A stretch of DNA of 64,000 nucleotides, from NCBI RefSeq assembly GCF_001541095.1, contig NZ_LMXH01000001.1:1190048-1254047 (forward strand), read 5' to 3'. The notes under the pieces were generated by a model. It saw only the letters and a list, made by a program, of their open reading frames with translations. It was not told the origin of the DNA and made no database searches. Positions 16,856 through 26,628 of this stretch are shown here, in pieces (position 1 is the stretch's first letter; the number at the start of each line of letters is the position of its first letter). The translations under genes were made by a program, and so were the position numbers. This stretch comes from Paenibacillus sp. FJAT-26967 (GTDB lineage Bacteria > Bacillota > Bacilli > Paenibacillales > NBRC-103111).

Positions 16856-18349
16856 ATGAAAAAAATAGCCACCGGTGTTATCAGTCTTACGTTAGCGCTT
16901 TCATTATTGGCCGGTTGCGGGTCCGGAGCAACTGAAACGGGAGCGACAACTACACCTGATGCCAATGCGCCTAAACCAGAGCTTCGCATGTTAGGTTTTC
17001 AGAAAACAAACTTCGATCCGAACACGGATCCTGTCGGTAAGTTCCTGGAAGAGAAAACCGGATACAAAGTCAAGTACGAGACACTTCCGATTGAGAACCC
17101 GGACGACAAGCTGAATCTTCTGATCGCGAACAAAGAGCCGTACGATATTCTTAAACTCAGTGCATCCCAATATACACGTCTTGCATCTCAAGGCGCACTC
17201 GAGCCTCTGGATGATTTGCTTAAAACGTACGGAAGCAACATAACGACAGCCAACCCGCCGGAAGTTTTCGACAATGCTAAAATCGACGGCAAAATCTACG
17301 GTATTCCGGAGAAGCATCCGAAAGCATTCGTAGGTCAGGTGATGGCGGTCCGTCAGGAGCTGCTCGATGAACTTAAAGTAGGCGTCCCTACCACGATTGA
17401 CGAGTTCTACAACCTGCTCAAATTAATCAAAGAAAAGAAAAACATCATTCCTTTGACAGGTTCTTCTACACCAAGCATGAACTATGAAATCGCAGGCGCG
17501 TTCGGAATTTCCGCACCTTTCGATGATGAAACCGGTAAGATCAGACACCGCCTGGAAGACCCGGGTATGAAAGAATACCTGGCATTCATGAACAAGCTGT
17601 ACAAAGAAGGCTTAATCGATTCCGAGTGGCCGGTTAATAAAGCCGCTACGGCTAAAGAGAAATTCACTTCCGGTAAAGCAGCCATTTACGAAACGGATTT
17701 CGCTTCTCCTCCGTCTCTGGTAGCGGCACTGAACAAGACGTTCCCGAACACCAAGTTGGCTTTGATTCCTTCCCTGAAAGGTAAAGACGGCAAGCAGGAA
17801 AACTGGCTTCAAGGCGGCGGTATCTCCTGGTACATCGGTATTCCTAAGTCTTCCAAGAACAAAGAAGCCGCTATGCAGTACATTAATATGAAGCTGCAGC
17901 CTGAAATCTTCAAAGAGCTGGCAATCGGCCAAGAAGGTACACACTGGAAGAAGGACGAGAAAGGCGCAATGTCCCCGATCCTTCCTAAGTTTACCGAAGA
18001 CCGCAACAACTCCGACTGGTTTATGACGAGCACGGATTCCAAGAACTTCGGCGATATGTGGCTGGTTCGTGTACGTAAAGATCCACTGGTCGGTTCGACT
18101 TTCGAAGAAATTCAGAAGCAAGCAAGCTACTCCAAACAAGATCCTACCCTTCTGGCTCCTCCGATGGATGTTGTCGCCAACAACCTCCAGAAGCTGACCA
18201 AAATGGAAACCGACTATATGATTAAAGCATTCGCAGGCGCTGAAGATCTGGCGAACTATGATAAATTCGTTCAACAGTTTATGTCTCAGGGCGGAAGCGA
18301 AGTTCTGAAAGCGTACAACGATTGGTATGCAACCGCTAAAAAGAAATAA
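16856..18349 (+). CDS. LplA-type extracellular sugar-binding lipoprotein
   Basis: A 497-residue solute-binding protein. The signal ends in the lipobox LLAGC with C21 as lipid anchor. It then has the family-1 binding-protein pattern: FDPNTDPVGKFLEEKTGYKVKYET, YDILKLSASQYTRLASQGALEPLDDLL and KIYGIPEKHPKAFVGQVMAVRQELLDEL. It should capture the oligosaccharide for the two upstream permeases. GGGGGAGG lies 6 bases before ATG 16856. A separate transcript is likely, since it sits 108 bases after the kinase and has its own terminator. Confidence 0.93.
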   Translation: MKKIATGVISLTLALSLLAGCGSGATETGATTTPDANAPKPELRMLGFQKTNFDPNTDPVGKFLEEKTGYKVKYETLPIENPDDKLNLLIANKEPYDILKLSASQYTRLASQGALEPLDDLLKTYGSNITTANPPEVFDNAKIDGKIYGIPEKHPKAFVGQVMAVRQELLDELKVGVPTTIDEFYNLLKLIKEKKNIIPLTGSSTPSMNYEIAGAFGISAPFDDETGKIRHRLEDPGMKEYLAFMNKLYKEGLIDSEWPVNKAATAKEKFTSGKAAIYETDFASPPSLVAALNKTFPNTKLALIPSLKGKDGKQENWLQGGGISWYIGIPKSSKNKEAAMQYINMKLQPEIFKELAIGQEGTHWKKDEKGAMSPILPKFTEDRNNSDWFMTSTDSKNFGDMWLVRVRKDPLVGSTFEEIQKQASYSKQDPTLLAPPMDVVANNLQKLTKMETDYMIKAFAGAEDLANYDKFVQQFMSQGGSEVLKAYNDWYATAKKK

Positions 18350-18363
18350 GTATCAAAAAGAAT

Positions 18364-18400
18364 TGGCCTCCAGGTTCTAACTGGAGGCTATTTCTTTTTG
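18364..18400 (+). terminator. Terminator after the binding-protein gene
   Basis: Stem gcctccag/ctggaggc with a 7-base loop, then TATTTCTTTTT. Confidence 0.75.
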
Positions 18401-18518
18401 CTCGGCAGAGATAGAAGGAAATTCTCCAAAGATCATAAGATATTCCTTATTTTCTTAAGATCGAGGCCTTACCCCGCACTACCTCCAGGAGCGACAATAG
18501 GGATAAGGGGGGATACCG

Positions 18519-19439
18519 ATGCATTCCTTTCAACGCGCCGGACAGGCGGTAGAAGCGGGTTTTGACAGATGGCAATTGGAACGTCCGATGACTTTGGGGA
18601 ATTTCGTGTTGGAGCAGATCAGGGACAGCTGTTTTCACAAAGAACTGCAAGCTTTTCCTGAGAAAACAAGCAGCTATACATTAATTTATGTGCTTTCAGG
18701 TTCGGGCAAGTTGATTCAGGGAGAGCAGTCGGTCCCTTTTGGTGAGCGTGATTTTGTATTCGCCGCGCCGGGAGATTGCTGGAAGCTGGACAGTTCGTCG
18801 AATGGACCGGTACGTCTAATTTCCGTACGTTTCAGAGAAGTAGCGGGCAGATTTAATCTTGCGGAAGTTATTCAAACGATAGGCACGAAGGGTCCTCAGC
18901 CGGTCCGGAAAGATAATGGTGCACTTGAAGAGCTGCTGCTGGGCCTGCAAAGGGAAGTCGAAGCTCGTGACAACTATGCCAAAGCGATGGCGGAAAGTTA
19001 CCTTCAGCAATTGGTTGTTGCTTTGTGCCGGCTTGGAACCCATCATGCAACCGCTCCCAAACAAGAATTCAAACGCGCGCCGATGAAGCAGGAATTGGCT
19101 TATCAGGCCGTAAGATATATGGATCAGTCTCTGCTCGAAATCAAGGAACTCAGCCAGCTGGCTGATGTACTCGGTTATAGTTATTCCCATCTATCTCATG
19201 TATTCCGGGTAGAAATGGGGGAGTCTCTGCAAAGTTACTGGGCCCGCAAACGCATTCTCAAAGCCATGAGGCTCCTTCAGTCGGGACGAACCAACATTAC
19301 AGGTATCGCCGAAACGCTTCACTATCAATCGATCCATTCGTTCAGCAAAGCATTCAAGAAGATTGCCGGGTTGACTCCGTCGGAATATCAAGGTCTTTAC
19401 GGCTTATCTTCCGGCAAACAGCGGCAGGTCTATAATTAA
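18519..19439 (+). CDS. AraC-family transcriptional regulator with cupin sensor
   Basis: A 306-residue regulator. An N-terminal cupin-like region (YTLIYVLSGSGKLIQGEQSVPFGERDFVFAAPGD, residues 52-86) should bind a small ligand. The C-terminal 100 residues form two helix-turn-helices (IKELSQLADVLGYSYSHLSHVF; GIAETLHYQSIHSFSKAFKK). ATAAGGGGGGA precedes the ATG. It heads the downstream catabolic genes with only 47 bases to the dehydrogenase, so it probably activates that set. Confidence 0.9.
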   Translation: MHSFQRAGQAVEAGFDRWQLERPMTLGNFVLEQIRDSCFHKELQAFPEKTSSYTLIYVLSGSGKLIQGEQSVPFGERDFVFAAPGDCWKLDSSSNGPVRLISVRFREVAGRFNLAEVIQTIGTKGPQPVRKDNGALEELLLGLQREVEARDNYAKAMAESYLQQLVVALCRLGTHHATAPKQEFKRAPMKQELAYQAVRYMDQSLLEIKELSQLADVLGYSYSHLSHVFRVEMGESLQSYWARKRILKAMRLLQSGRTNITGIAETLHYQSIHSFSKAFKKIAGLTPSEYQGLYGLSSGKQRQVYN

Positions 19440-19486
19440 GCAAGCGCGTTTACTGCGTTTAACTATACAGGTGGAGATGAATAGGG

Positions 19487-20494
19487 ATGAAGACGGTTTT
19501 ACTGCAAGGAAAACGGGTGACCGACCGGATCTTCGAGCCGGCGCAGCTGAAGCGTCTTGAAGACATGGGCGCGGAGCTAGTCATTTTCCGTGAAGAGGAT
19601 AATGCATCCCCTGAGGAAGCGGCTGGGATGATGCGCGGTGCGGAAGTGGTTATCACCTCATGGGGATGCCCTAAGCTCCAGGGAGCTGTTCTTGAGGCGG
19701 CTCCGGATCTCAAAGCGGTACTGCACGCGGCCGGTTCCGTCAAGCATGTGGTCACAGGCGAGGTGTGGGAGCGCGGCATCCGGGTGACATCGGGCGCCGC
19801 CGTTCTGAGCCGGGGTGTGGCCGAAACGGCTCTGGGTCTGACCATCATGACGATGAAGAACTTCATCGGCACAGCGGCCGCTGTCAAGGAAAGCGGCTGG
19901 TGGAACCAGCGCAAAGACCCGATCCGTGATTCGATCCGTGAAATGTACGGATCCACGATCGGCGTTATTGGCGGCGGCCATGCAGGCAAGCACTTCCTTC
20001 ATCTGCTCAAAGGCTTTCAATTGACAGCGCTTCTGACTGATCCGACGTATACCCGGGAGATGGCGGCTGAGGCCGGAGCGGAGCTGGCGGGGCTGGAGGA
20101 GCTGCTTCAGCGCTCCGACATCGTCATGGTTCTGGCGCCCGAAATTCCGGCCACATACCGGATGCTGAACGGCGGAAATCTGACGCTCATGAAGGAAGGG
20201 GCGACGCTGATTAACCTCGCCCGCGGCTCTCTGATCGACGAGGATGCACTCGTGCGGGAGCTCCAGAGCGGACGCATTCAGGCTATTCTGGATGTTACGG
20301 TACAGGAGCCCCCTGGGGCGGCACATCCGTTTATGACACTGCCGAATGTGATGCTGACAGGTCACATTGCCGGAGCGGTCAATAACGGACTGCTGGCGAT
20401 CGGCCGTTTTATTGTAGATGAATGGGGCCGGCTGGCTGCCGGGCAGAAGATGGAAGGCGAGATTGACCCGTCAAAGCTTGATACACTCGCATAG
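19487..20494 (+). CDS. D-isomer-specific 2-hydroxyacid dehydrogenase
   Basis: A 335-residue NAD(P)-dependent enzyme interconverting a 2-hydroxyacid and a 2-oxoacid. The dinucleotide fold is IGVIGGGHAGKHF near residue 163. Catalytic Arg is in INLARGSLIDED, the Glu region is DVTVQEPP and the general-base His is in TGHIAGA. The substrate is unknown; the setting suggests a sugar acid or phosphorylated sugar acid. GGTGGAG lies upstream. It is first of the catabolic run after the AraC regulator. Confidence 0.9.
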   Translation: MKTVLLQGKRVTDRIFEPAQLKRLEDMGAELVIFREEDNASPEEAAGMMRGAEVVITSWGCPKLQGAVLEAAPDLKAVLHAAGSVKHVVTGEVWERGIRVTSGAAVLSRGVAETALGLTIMTMKNFIGTAAAVKESGWWNQRKDPIRDSIREMYGSTIGVIGGGHAGKHFLHLLKGFQLTALLTDPTYTREMAAEAGAELAGLEELLQRSDIVMVLAPEIPATYRMLNGGNLTLMKEGATLINLARGSLIDEDALVRELQSGRIQAILDVTVQEPPGAAHPFMTLPNVMLTGHIAGAVNNGLLAIGRFIVDEWGRLAAGQKMEGEIDPSKLDTLA

Positions 20495-20659
20495 AAAGAG
20501 CCTTCCTGCATATAGCCGGATGGATTTTCTGCAGCCGGAGGTCCCGAAGCGGTCAAACCGCTATTACTTGTCTACAGATAGAAGCTGCCTGTACATAGTT
20601 CTGTGACCAAATCAGATCAGCTAACTAGCGCAAGAAGATTCAAGCAAGAACTTCATAAA

Positions 20660-20690
20660 GGCTGACCGGGTTATCCGGCAGCCCTGATTT
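20660..20690 (+). terminator. Hairpin in the leader before the toroid glycosidase
   Basis: ggctg-a-ccgg pairs with ccgg-cagcc across a short loop, followed by CTGATTTT. It may attenuate transcription into the downstream genes, or simply end the dehydrogenase transcript. Confidence 0.4.
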
Positions 20691-20716
20691 TAAATCCATC
20701 CGATGGAGGAGATTTT

Positions 20717-22573
20717 ATGAAAACGGCTATATTTACATCCAATCCGTTAAAGCGGGAAATTTGCGGAGAAAGCGCAGTTTATTCCTTGCAAGAATTACTG
20801 AAGACGGATTTAAGCCCTTATGGAGCCGTCCTGCTGATCGGTTCTCCGCACCTAGATGAGGAGACGGCCCTGACAAGCGAAGAGTGCGCCTATTTATGGA
20901 AGTATGTATTCGAAGGCGGTAAATTGTATGCGGAACTCATCAATGCATTTGATTTTCCGAGCTCCCGTCTATTCGGCTGGAAGCAGGATTTTCCTAAAAG
21001 CCGCCGGATGATGGAAAAACTCCGCTATGTCCCCAAAGAAGGGGTTCTTCCGGAAGGCCGACTGCTTGAATGGGATGGGGCCATGGCATACGGCTTCAGC
21101 ATAGCAGCGGACACCCGTCTTGAAATCGGACCGTTCAAAGAAACGCACCAGTCGATTGAACCTCTGATAGGGGCAAAACCCTATCCGGGACTGAATATCC
21201 GCGAACTCGGCAAAGGCAAGGTCGTATTTGCCGCCTTCTCGCTGTTCTCCAGCCAGCAGCCGGCTGCGCTGCGTCCGTACAGGGACTGGGCGCAGTTTAT
21301 TGCCGCATTGGCCGATGACACCGGAATCCCTTTCACGATGTGGGAGCCCGTTATGGAGCTGTCGCGTGGAACTTCGGCGGATGAAGCGATTGAGAAAAGT
21401 CTGAAATGGTTTGTTTCTTCGGGGATTATGCCGGAGCTAGACGGATCGAAGGGGATCTGGGAGAACGTCCACTCGGTTACGGCAAGAATCTCGTATGACC
21501 GCCGGCCGGACTGCCATGCTCACACGGCGCTTATGTTCTATCTGTACGGAAAAGCAAGCGGCAAGCCGGAATGGGAAGAAGCGTCCGGCGCGATGCTGCA
21601 GTATTTATTCGATGAAGGATATCAGGATATGGACCCGGAGTCTGCTTCATACGGATTTTTCAAATGGTTCGATTACCCGGGTGAGAAGCCCGATCAGATT
21701 TTTACGGATGATAATGCCTGGGTATGTCTGGTCCTCCTGTATCTGTACCGCAAAACAGGCAAAGAAGAATACCGCGAGCGCGGACTTCTTATCGCAGAAG
21801 GATTCCTTGCTACCCAGAATGCGAATGGCCTCAGAGCAAACTGCATCACGGGCAAAGAGCTTGGGGATCTGGGCAAGGACAAAATCGCTTCAGAGCTTGC
21901 AGTAAGCATGAATCCGCATTTTGAAAGCATTGCACATACCGCATTCATCCAGGCGTATCTGGTAACAGGCAAGCAGGAGTACCTGGATGCGGCTGTAAAA
22001 GGTTCCATCTATATGCTGGAGCACATGGATGAGCTGAAGTTCATGTACAGCCGGACATCCGGCCTGGCCCGTTTTCTGCTTCCGTTAGGATTCCTGGCGG
22101 CACATGACGGAAGCGGCCGGATTCAAGCGGGGATGCAGGAGATTACGGCTTACCTGCTCTCGAACCAGCATGAAACCGGCGGGATCGAGGAAGCGGATAA
22201 TCCGGACCCGGACCGGTTCGGGCAAGAGGATGCGGGCGTATACATTCACAATGGCGAAGGCATTGCGGATCAGCTCTATACGAACAACTTCCTGCTGATG
22301 AATGCATGGGAGTTGTGGAAAACGACTCAAGATGATACGTACCGCAAGTTGTACGAGGATCTTGCTTCTTTCCTCAGCGCGATTCAAATCAGCAGCAAGG
22401 ATGTCCGCTTCGACGGCGGCTGGATGCGTGCGCTTGACCTGACCCGCATGGAGTACTTCGGCAACAACGGAGACACAGGCTGGGGGCCTTATTGTATTGA
22501 AGGCGGCTGGACCAACGCCATGACTACGGCCGGTTTCTTGCTCGGAAAGCTGGATGAGTCGATTTTTGACTAG
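20717..22573 (+). CDS. Putative glycoside hydrolase, (alpha/alpha)6 toroid with N-terminal ThuA-like part
   Basis: A 618-residue cytoplasmic protein; no signal peptide. Residues 1-210 look like a glutamine-amidotransferase/ThuA-type Rossmann domain (YGAVLLIGSPHLDEE; GKGKVVFAAFSLFSSQQ). Residues about 230-618 show repeated paired helices with aromatic-acidic motifs (DCHAHTALMFYLYGKASG; FTDDNAWVCLVLLYLYRKTG; EGIADQLYTNNFLLMNAWELW) and end in WGPYCIEGGWTNAMTTAGFLLG, as in six-hairpin glycosidases. I cannot name a GH family or assign catalytic residues. GGAGGAG precedes the ATG. It probably cleaves the imported glycan inside the cell. Confidence 0.75.
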   Translation: MKTAIFTSNPLKREICGESAVYSLQELLKTDLSPYGAVLLIGSPHLDEETALTSEECAYLWKYVFEGGKLYAELINAFDFPSSRLFGWKQDFPKSRRMMEKLRYVPKEGVLPEGRLLEWDGAMAYGFSIAADTRLEIGPFKETHQSIEPLIGAKPYPGLNIRELGKGKVVFAAFSLFSSQQPAALRPYRDWAQFIAALADDTGIPFTMWEPVMELSRGTSADEAIEKSLKWFVSSGIMPELDGSKGIWENVHSVTARISYDRRPDCHAHTALMFYLYGKASGKPEWEEASGAMLQYLFDEGYQDMDPESASYGFFKWFDYPGEKPDQIFTDDNAWVCLVLLYLYRKTGKEEYRERGLLIAEGFLATQNANGLRANCITGKELGDLGKDKIASELAVSMNPHFESIAHTAFIQAYLVTGKQEYLDAAVKGSIYMLEHMDELKFMYSRTSGLARFLLPLGFLAAHDGSGRIQAGMQEITAYLLSNQHETGGIEEADNPDPDRFGQEDAGVYIHNGEGIADQLYTNNFLLMNAWELWKTTQDDTYRKLYEDLASFLSAIQISSKDVRFDGGWMRALDLTRMEYFGNNGDTGWGPYCIEGGWTNAMTTAGFLLGKLDESIFD

Positions 22574-22631
22574 TTGGCGCCGTTATACACTTACCTGAGA
22601 ACTCATCATACGAATGAAAGGAATGTCATCT

Positions 22632-24206
22632 ATGTCTTCCAACATGCAGGCGGATCTTGTCATTATCGGAGGAGGAACCGGGGGCTGTGCGGCTGCGCTC
22701 GCTGCGGCCAAATCCGGCAAAACGGTCATCATGACCGAAGAAACGGACTGGATCGGAGGCCAGCTGACGAGTCAGGCGGTACCTCCCGATGAGCATCCGT
22801 GGATTGAAAGCTTCGGATGCACAGCAAGCTACCGGAGCTTCCGTGAAGGAGTCCGGGACTATTACAAGCGGCTTTTCCCGCTCGCGGAGGGTGTGCAGGC
22901 TCAGCGCCAATTCAATCCGGGCAGTGCAGGCGTCAGCAACATCGCCCATGAACCGCGTGCGGCGCTGGCAGTGCTAAGAGACATGCTAGCGCCATACATC
23001 CACAGCGGCAAGCTGCAGGTGCTGTATGGCTATCGTATTCTTCAGGCAGAGACCGGCGGCGATCAGGTAGAGAGTGTAACGGTATGCCACGCGGGTTCCG
23101 GTGAAACTGTCCGTCTATCCGCTCCTTATTTCCTGGATGCGACCGAAGAAGGGGACGTTCTTCCGCTGGCTGGGGTCGAATACGTGACGGGAGCGGAGTC
23201 CGCTCAGGTAACGGGTGAGCCGCACGCCTTACAGGGTGAGGCTGATCCTCAGGACATGCAGGCATTTACTTACGTTTTTGCGATGGACTATAAAGAGGGC
23301 GAGGATCACACCATTGAAAAGCCGGCGCAGTATGATTTCTGGAAGCAGTACAAAGCGGATTTCTGGCCGGATATGCAGCTGAGCTGGGCAGGCCTTGTCC
23401 CGCACACGCTTGAGCCGATTCAATACTGTCTTTTCCCTGACGGCAAATCTTTTTCATTGTGGAAATATAGAAGAGTCATTGATAAAAATCACTTTGCGGA
23501 AGGTATTTTCGAAAGTGATATTACGCTCGTCAATTGGCCCGCAAATGATTACTGGCTGGGTTCGATCATTGACGTAACCCCGGAAGAGCGGGCGAAGCAT
23601 CTGGAGAATGCCAAGCAGCTCAGCCTGTCTCTGCTCTACTGGATGCAGACCGAAGCACCGAGACCGGACGGCAAAAGGGGCTACCCGGGTCTGCGTCTTC
23701 GCAAAGATGTGGTCGGAACCGAAGACGGCCTGGCCAAAAGCCCTTATATTCGCGAATCGAGAAGAATCAAAGCGGAATATACGGTTACGGAGCAGGATCT
23801 CAGTCCAGTCACTCAGCCGGGTCAGACGGCGATGGACTACTTCGACTCGGTGGGGGTGGGCTCATACCGGATCGACCTTCATCCTAGCACGGCGCTACGT
23901 ACGTATATCGATGTATCTTCTCTACCCTTTCAAATCCCGCTGGGAAGCTTGATTCCGGTACGTGTAAACAATCTGCTGCCGGCTTCCAAAAACATCGGGA
24001 CGACTCATTTGACGAATGGCTGCTATCGTCTTCACCCGGTCGAATGGAACATCGGGGAAGCGGCGGGCTACCTGAGCGCTTTCTGTCTGGATCAAGGTGT
24101 CAGCCCGCGTGAAGTCCGCAAGAAGAAGGACTTGCTGGAAGCGTTCCAAGCCGTTCTTGCACAGGCCGGTGTGGAGATGAAATGGCCATCTACCCACGCG
24201 GTTTAA
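22632..24206 (+). CDS. FAD-dependent oxidoreductase (FAD_oxidored family)
   Basis: A 524-residue flavoprotein. The N-terminal DLVIIGGGTGGCAAALAAAKSGKTVIMTEE is a standard FAD-binding Rossmann motif, and TEETDWIGGQLTSQ is typical of PF12831, a family often found beside sugar-degradation genes and without a well-defined reaction. The C-terminal half contains a conserved NLLPASKNIGTTHL and YRLHPVEWNIGEAAG. Three in-frame ATGs exist (22614, 22623, 22632); AAAGGA at 22617-22622 best serves 22632. It may oxidise a sugar hydroxyl, which is inference. Confidence 0.85.
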   Translation: MSSNMQADLVIIGGGTGGCAAALAAAKSGKTVIMTEETDWIGGQLTSQAVPPDEHPWIESFGCTASYRSFREGVRDYYKRLFPLAEGVQAQRQFNPGSAGVSNIAHEPRAALAVLRDMLAPYIHSGKLQVLYGYRILQAETGGDQVESVTVCHAGSGETVRLSAPYFLDATEEGDVLPLAGVEYVTGAESAQVTGEPHALQGEADPQDMQAFTYVFAMDYKEGEDHTIEKPAQYDFWKQYKADFWPDMQLSWAGLVPHTLEPIQYCLFPDGKSFSLWKYRRVIDKNHFAEGIFESDITLVNWPANDYWLGSIIDVTPEERAKHLENAKQLSLSLLYWMQTEAPRPDGKRGYPGLRLRKDVVGTEDGLAKSPYIRESRRIKAEYTVTEQDLSPVTQPGQTAMDYFDSVGVGSYRIDLHPSTALRTYIDVSSLPFQIPLGSLIPVRVNNLLPASKNIGTTHLTNGCYRLHPVEWNIGEAAGYLSAFCLDQGVSPREVRKKKDLLEAFQAVLAQAGVEMKWPSTHAV

Positions 24207-24265
24207 TTCAACTGCACCACATTCATCAAGCCTTATTAACTATATAAGCAAGGGGATCGCCAGCA

Positions 24266-24946
24266 ATGAATAGTTTAATACCCAAACAAAGTCTAGTGGT
24301 ATCGTGTCAGGCGCTCGAAGACGAGCCTCTGCACGGTTCCGTTCACATGGTAGCGATGGCACGTGCGGCAAAAGCGGGGGGAGCGTCCGGAATCCGGGCG
24401 AATTCCCTGCCCGATGTGCGCGCAATTAAAGCCGAAATCGACCTGCCGGTGATCGGGTTATGGAAGAAAGACTACGACGGTTTCGAGGTGTACATTACAC
24501 CGACCGTTGAAGACGCAGTTGCCGTCTACGAAGCAGGAGCGGATATCGTCGCTATTGATGCGACTTCGAGACCGCGTCCGGACGGAATCAGTCTGCAGGA
24601 CACAATCAAAGCACTGAAGGAGAAAGGCATCCCCGTGATGGCGGATATCTCCAACTTCGAAGAGGGCGTGCAGGCGGCGCAGTGGGGCGCAGACTATGTC
24701 TCGACGACTTTATCGGGTTATACGCCATACAGTCAGGTAGAGCTGCCTAATCTGGATCTTGTGAAGCGGCTGGCAGGCGTGCTGACGGTGCCGCTTGTAG
24801 CGGAAGGGGGCATCTCGACGCCGGAAGAGACCCGCGCAGCCCTGCAGGCCGGTGCGCATTTCGCTGTCGTAGGCGGAGCCATTACGCGTCCGCAGGCCAT
24901 TACCGCACGCTTCATCTCCGGGATGAAGGAGTTGTCCCGCATATGA
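24266..24946 (+). CDS. nanE: N-acetylmannosamine-6-phosphate 2-epimerase
   Basis: A 226-residue TIM-barrel enzyme converting ManNAc-6-phosphate to GlcNAc-6-phosphate. The N-terminal SLVVSCQALEDEPLHGS, the catalytic Lys in IGLWKKDYDGFEVYITPT, IVAIDATSRPRPDG, MADISNFEEGVQAA and the C-terminal VAEGGISTPEE/AVVGGAITRP all match NanE. It overlaps the next gene by four bases (ATGA), so epimerase and kinase are coupled. It links the pathway to amino-sugar metabolism. Confidence 0.95.
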   Translation: MNSLIPKQSLVVSCQALEDEPLHGSVHMVAMARAAKAGGASGIRANSLPDVRAIKAEIDLPVIGLWKKDYDGFEVYITPTVEDAVAVYEAGADIVAIDATSRPRPDGISLQDTIKALKEKGIPVMADISNFEEGVQAAQWGADYVSTTLSGYTPYSQVELPNLDLVKRLAGVLTVPLVAEGGISTPEETRAALQAGAHFAVVGGAITRPQAITARFISGMKELSRI

Positions 24947-25875
24947 GGAAGAGTCCCCCGCAGCTATATCTCGGTGTAGATCTGGGAGGGACTGCCATGA
25001 AAGGAGCCGTCATTGGAATAGACGGCTCCTTTTTGGCAGAGCAAAGCGTCCGTACACCGGTTGAAGGGGGCCGGACTGGAATTCTTGCCGCGCTGAAGGT
25101 TCTGATCGCGGATTTGCTCGCTCAATCCCCCGGAGCGATTGAAGGAATCGGAATCGGCTCGGCAGGGCGCATAGACGCCGGCACAGGCACGGTCCTGTAT
25201 GCGACGGATAACTTGCCGGGCTGGACAGGTACAGCTGTGACAGCGGAAATTGCGGCGGCATTCCCGTATCCGGTATTTACGGACAACGATGTCAACGTGG
25301 CAGCTATTGGTGAGGGCTGGCTCGGCGCAGCCGAGGATCTGACATCTTTTGCCTTCATGGCACTGGGAACCGGTGTAGGCGGAGCATTAGTTGCAGATGG
25401 CCGGTTAATCCGCGGGACGAAAGGGGCTGCGGGAGAATTCGGACATATGCTGGTGCAGCCGGAAGGAATTCCATGCAACTGCGGGCAGCGGGGATGTCTG
25501 GAGCAGTATGTTTCAGGAACCGCTCTGAACCGCATTGCCCGGGCAATTTCCCCGGACTGGGACAGCTACACATTCATCGAAGCTGTGAGAGGGGGAAATG
25601 CTCCCGCTATCCGGGCAATGAATGAATTCGCCCGTATAATGGCCATCGGCCTAGTGAATGTACAAAATCTGTTCGATCCTCCCGTCATTCTGCTGGGCGG
25701 CGGATTGATCGACTCACGCGATGCCTGGTGGAGTCCTCTGGAGCGTGCCCTGCGGGAGCTAACTCCTGCGGAGATCGCTGTGAGACCCGCTCTGCTAGGC
25801 AACCGGGCAGGTATTCTTGGCGCAGCCCGGATGGCAATGCCGGCTTATCGGTTAAACAAATCAACAGGAGGATGA
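24943..25875 (+). CDS. ROK-family sugar kinase, probable N-acetylmannosamine kinase
   Basis: A 310-residue ROK kinase. The ATP-binding start LGVDLGGTAMKGAVI, the catalytic Asp in VFTDNDVNVAAIGE, ALGTGVGGALV, the sugar-binding GEFGHM and the zinc motif CNCGQRGCLEQY are all present. ROK kinases phosphorylate glucose, ManNAc or related sugars. Because the start overlaps nanE, ManNAc kinase (NanK) is the best guess; substrate is not provable from sequence. Confidence 0.9.
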   Translation: MRKSPPQLYLGVDLGGTAMKGAVIGIDGSFLAEQSVRTPVEGGRTGILAALKVLIADLLAQSPGAIEGIGIGSAGRIDAGTGTVLYATDNLPGWTGTAVTAEIAAAFPYPVFTDNDVNVAAIGEGWLGAAEDLTSFAFMALGTGVGGALVADGRLIRGTKGAAGEFGHMLVQPEGIPCNCGQRGCLEQYVSGTALNRIARAISPDWDSYTFIEAVRGGNAPAIRAMNEFARIMAIGLVNVQNLFDPPVILLGGGLIDSRDAWWSPLERALRELTPAEIAVRPALLGNRAGILGAARMAMPAYRLNKSTGG

Positions 25876-25879
25876 AGAA

Positions 25880-26524
25880 ATGGATCATTCTATGATACAA
25901 GCCAACCAGACGCTGTTATTTATCGGGGACAGCATAACCGATACCGGCCGTGATTTCAGCAACCCGGATGATATGGGCAAGGGCTTTGCCTTCATGGCCT
26001 CGGCTCTCTACAGTTCTTTATATCCCGAGAAAAATATCCGCTATTACAACCGCGGAATCGGCGGCAACCGGATCCGGGATGTCCGTGACCGCTGGCAGAC
26101 GGATTGTCTGGATCTGAAGCCCGACTGGATTACGATGCTGGTCGGAGTCAATGATGCGGCAAGACGTTACGACCAGCCGGATATAACGACTGTGGACGAA
26201 TTTATCGGCACCTACCGCAGTCTGATGAAGCAGGCGTCGGACACATGCGGTTCACGGTTTATTCTCTTGGAGCCGTTTGTGTTCCCTGTAAACGATGTCC
26301 GCAGGTCATACCGGGAAGATCTGGATCCCAAAATTCATGCGATTCGAGATTTGGCCCAGGAAACCGGCTCTGTCTTTATATCGCTGGATGGAATGTTCGC
26401 TGAAGCCAGAGCGCAGGCTCCAAATGAAGTGTGGGCGCCAGATGGTGTTCACCCTTCACCGGCAGGACATGCTTTAATTGCCCGTGCTTGGCTGAATGCC
26501 GTGGGCGCACTTAAGAGATTCTGA
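25880..26524 (+). CDS. SGNH/GDSL-type esterase
   Basis: A 214-residue cytoplasmic hydrolase. The catalytic Ser is in block I FIGDSITDTGRD, the oxyanion residues are in NRGIGGNR and VGVNDAA, and the Asp-His pair lies in APDGVHPSPAGH. Relatives remove O-acetyl groups from polysaccharides or sialic acids. It starts 4 bases after the kinase, behind AGGAGG, so it is in the same operon; deacetylation of the imported sugar is the likely job. Confidence 0.88.
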   Translation: MDHSMIQANQTLLFIGDSITDTGRDFSNPDDMGKGFAFMASALYSSLYPEKNIRYYNRGIGGNRIRDVRDRWQTDCLDLKPDWITMLVGVNDAARRYDQPDITTVDEFIGTYRSLMKQASDTCGSRFILLEPFVFPVNDVRRSYREDLDPKIHAIRDLAQETGSVFISLDGMFAEARAQAPNEVWAPDGVHPSPAGHALIARAWLNAVGALKRF

Positions 26525-26628
26525 TTTAGAGACAATTTTGCGCAAATAAATGGACGTTTTAAAGACTTGTCTTTATATAAAAGAGGCTTGATACTAGAGT
26601 TATCACGTGAACGCGAAGGGAGCTTCTC

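Noticed and set aside
11310-18349. Search for a dedicated ABC ATPase gene in the transporter block
   Set aside because: None is present; Lpl/Yte-type importers commonly share a genome-encoded MsmX-type ATPase, so the absence is not a deletion.
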